Assembly (NCBI RefSeq): GCF_015864575.1
Contig: NZ_JADYWW010000001.1
Location: 124,001-188,000 of the forward strand
DNA: 64,000 bases
Source of the DNA: Salinibacterium sp. SWN248
GTDB lineage: Bacteria; Actinomycetota; Actinomycetes; Actinomycetales; Microbacteriaceae
Direction: 5' to 3'
Shown here: positions 63,268-64,000 of the stretch, piece after piece
How the letters are laid out: every line of letters begins with the position of its first letter
Position numbering within the stretch: the first letter of the stretch is position 1
Notes under the pieces: generated by a model
What the model saw: only the letters and a program-made list of their open reading frames with translations
Database searches by the model: none
What the model was told of the DNA's origin: nothing
Program-made: the position numbers and the translations under genes

Positions 63268-64000
63268 TAACCTTCCTCGTGAACGAGCTCCACAATTTTG
63301 GTGAGCACATCCGGGTCAGTGTCGGGGCCAACACCGTGGCCGAGGTTCACGACGTGGGCTGGGGCAACGCGGCCGCGGTTCATGACGTCGCGCACGTGCG
63401 CTTCGAGCACATGCCACGGTGCGCCAAGCAGCGCGGGGTCGATGTTGCCCTGCAGTGGAACGCCGCCACCGAGGCGACGGTCAGCCTCATCGAGCGGGAT
63501 GCGCCAGTCAACACCCATCACGTCGGCGCCAATGCCGTGCATGGCCTGCAAAACTTCGCCGCTGCCGACACCGAAGTGAACCTTCGGAACCTCGTAACCG
63601 CGCAAGTGCGACAGAACGCGCTTGGAGTGCGGGGCAACCCGGCGCACGTACTGCTGCTCGGAGAGCGAGCCAACCCAGGAGTCGAACAGCTGAACGGCAG
63701 AGGCGCCAGCCTCAACCTGGGCGATCAAGAATTCGCCAGCGACATCCGCACACCAGTTGAGCAAGTTCGCCCAGGTCTGCGGGTCGGAATACATGAGCGT
63801 GCGAGCACGCTGCTGGTCTTTGCTCGGGCCACCCTCAACCATGTACGACGCGAGAGTGAATGGTGCTCCAGCGAAACCGATCAGCGGGGTGGTTCCCAAC
63901 TGAGCAACGGTTTGCGCGACAGCCTCGCGGATCGGCGCAAACGCAGCCGGGTCGATCGGGTGCAGCTTGGCGACATCCGCCGCTGTACGAATGGGGTTAG
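63267..64000 (-). CDS. hemE: Uroporphyrinogen decarboxylase (N-terminal part outside window)
   Basis: The open frame continues to the right edge, so the start is outside. Visible motifs are 'PLIGFAGAPFTLASYMVEGG', 'LFDSWVGSLS', 'VHFGVGSGEVL', 'GVDWRIPLDEA' and the C-terminal 'NLGHGVGPDTDPDVL', all HemE. It makes coproporphyrinogen III for cgoX, with which it overlaps by one base. Confidence 0.95.
   Translation of the reverse strand, partial: NPIRTAADVAKLHPIDPAAFAPIREAVAQTVAQLGTTPLIGFAGAPFTLASYMVEGGPSKDQQRARTLMYSDPQTWANLLNWCADVAGEFLIAQVEAGASAVQLFDSWVGSLSEQQYVRRVAPHSKRVLSHLRGYEVPKVHFGVGSGEVLQAMHGIGADVMGVDWRIPLDEADRRLGGGVPLQGNIDPALLGAPWHVLEAHVRDVMNRGRVAPAHVVNLGHGVGPDTDPDVLTKIVELVHEEG

Overview
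The window looks like the chromosome of a high-GC actinobacterium, most likely a member of the Microbacteriaceae. This rests on GC-rich third codon positions, a coproporphyrin-dependent heme operon with ChdC and an Fe-S type ferrochelatase, DUF3618 / Holin-X / YtxH-like envelope genes, a sugar operon laid out like the Streptomyces ceb genes, and many apparently leaderless genes (a TANNNT box about 6 nt before the start codon). I saw no rRNA, tRNA, integrase, insertion sequence or CRISPR array.

Layout. 1-6.7 kb: the 3' part of a LysR regulator, then a leftward beta-glucoside uptake operon (lipoprotein, two permeases, GH1 beta-glucosidase, LacI regulator). Its promoter carries three near-identical palindromic operators. 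6.8-12 kb: a thioesterase, an EEP-family phosphoesterase and a 1164-residue nuclease/RNase H-fold/helicase fusion. 12.1-37.0 kb: a defence-type island in two divergent arms around a 243-bp control region. The left arm has a 1103-residue protein of unknown function and a DUF1998 helicase. The right arm has an SNF2-like helicase, a DNA adenine methyltransferase, a 2154-residue helicase-DUF1998-nuclease fusion and a RelE-fold/UvrD-like helicase. It resembles class 1 DISARM but has no PLD gene (drmC) and no separate drmB, and it adds components canonical DISARM lacks. 37-42 kb: a small unknown protein, a single-chain GmrSD-like DUF262 nuclease, a 57-residue basic coiled-coil protein and a macro-SIR2 NAD-targeting protein. 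41.7-47 kb: an NrtR-type regulator divergent from an ARPP-1, HD hydrolase, ADP-ribosylglycohydrolase-phosphatase and PHP operon, which reads as NAD/ADP-ribose metabolism or repair.

47-56.6 kb: a coupled PIG-L deacetylase / acyltransferase pair, an AlkA-like glycosylase, two small membrane proteins (one with a hexanucleotide repeat), trhO, pfkA, an oxidoreductase, a DUF1304 protein, hemD and a three-gene envelope operon. 56.8-64 kb: the leftward heme operon hemE-cgoX-chdC-cpfC-hemC-hemB-hemL, mostly joined by 1-4 bp overlaps, with an iron-box-like palindrome before chdC. hemE runs off the right edge.

Genes work together in at least four modules: sugar uptake and hydrolysis under LacI control, the helicase-methylase-nuclease island, the NAD/ADP-ribose module beside a predicted NAD-consuming effector, and heme synthesis. 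Functions are inferred from motifs read by eye; no database search was possible. Start codons are chosen from ribosome binding sites, leaderless promoter boxes and overlaps with the upstream gene.
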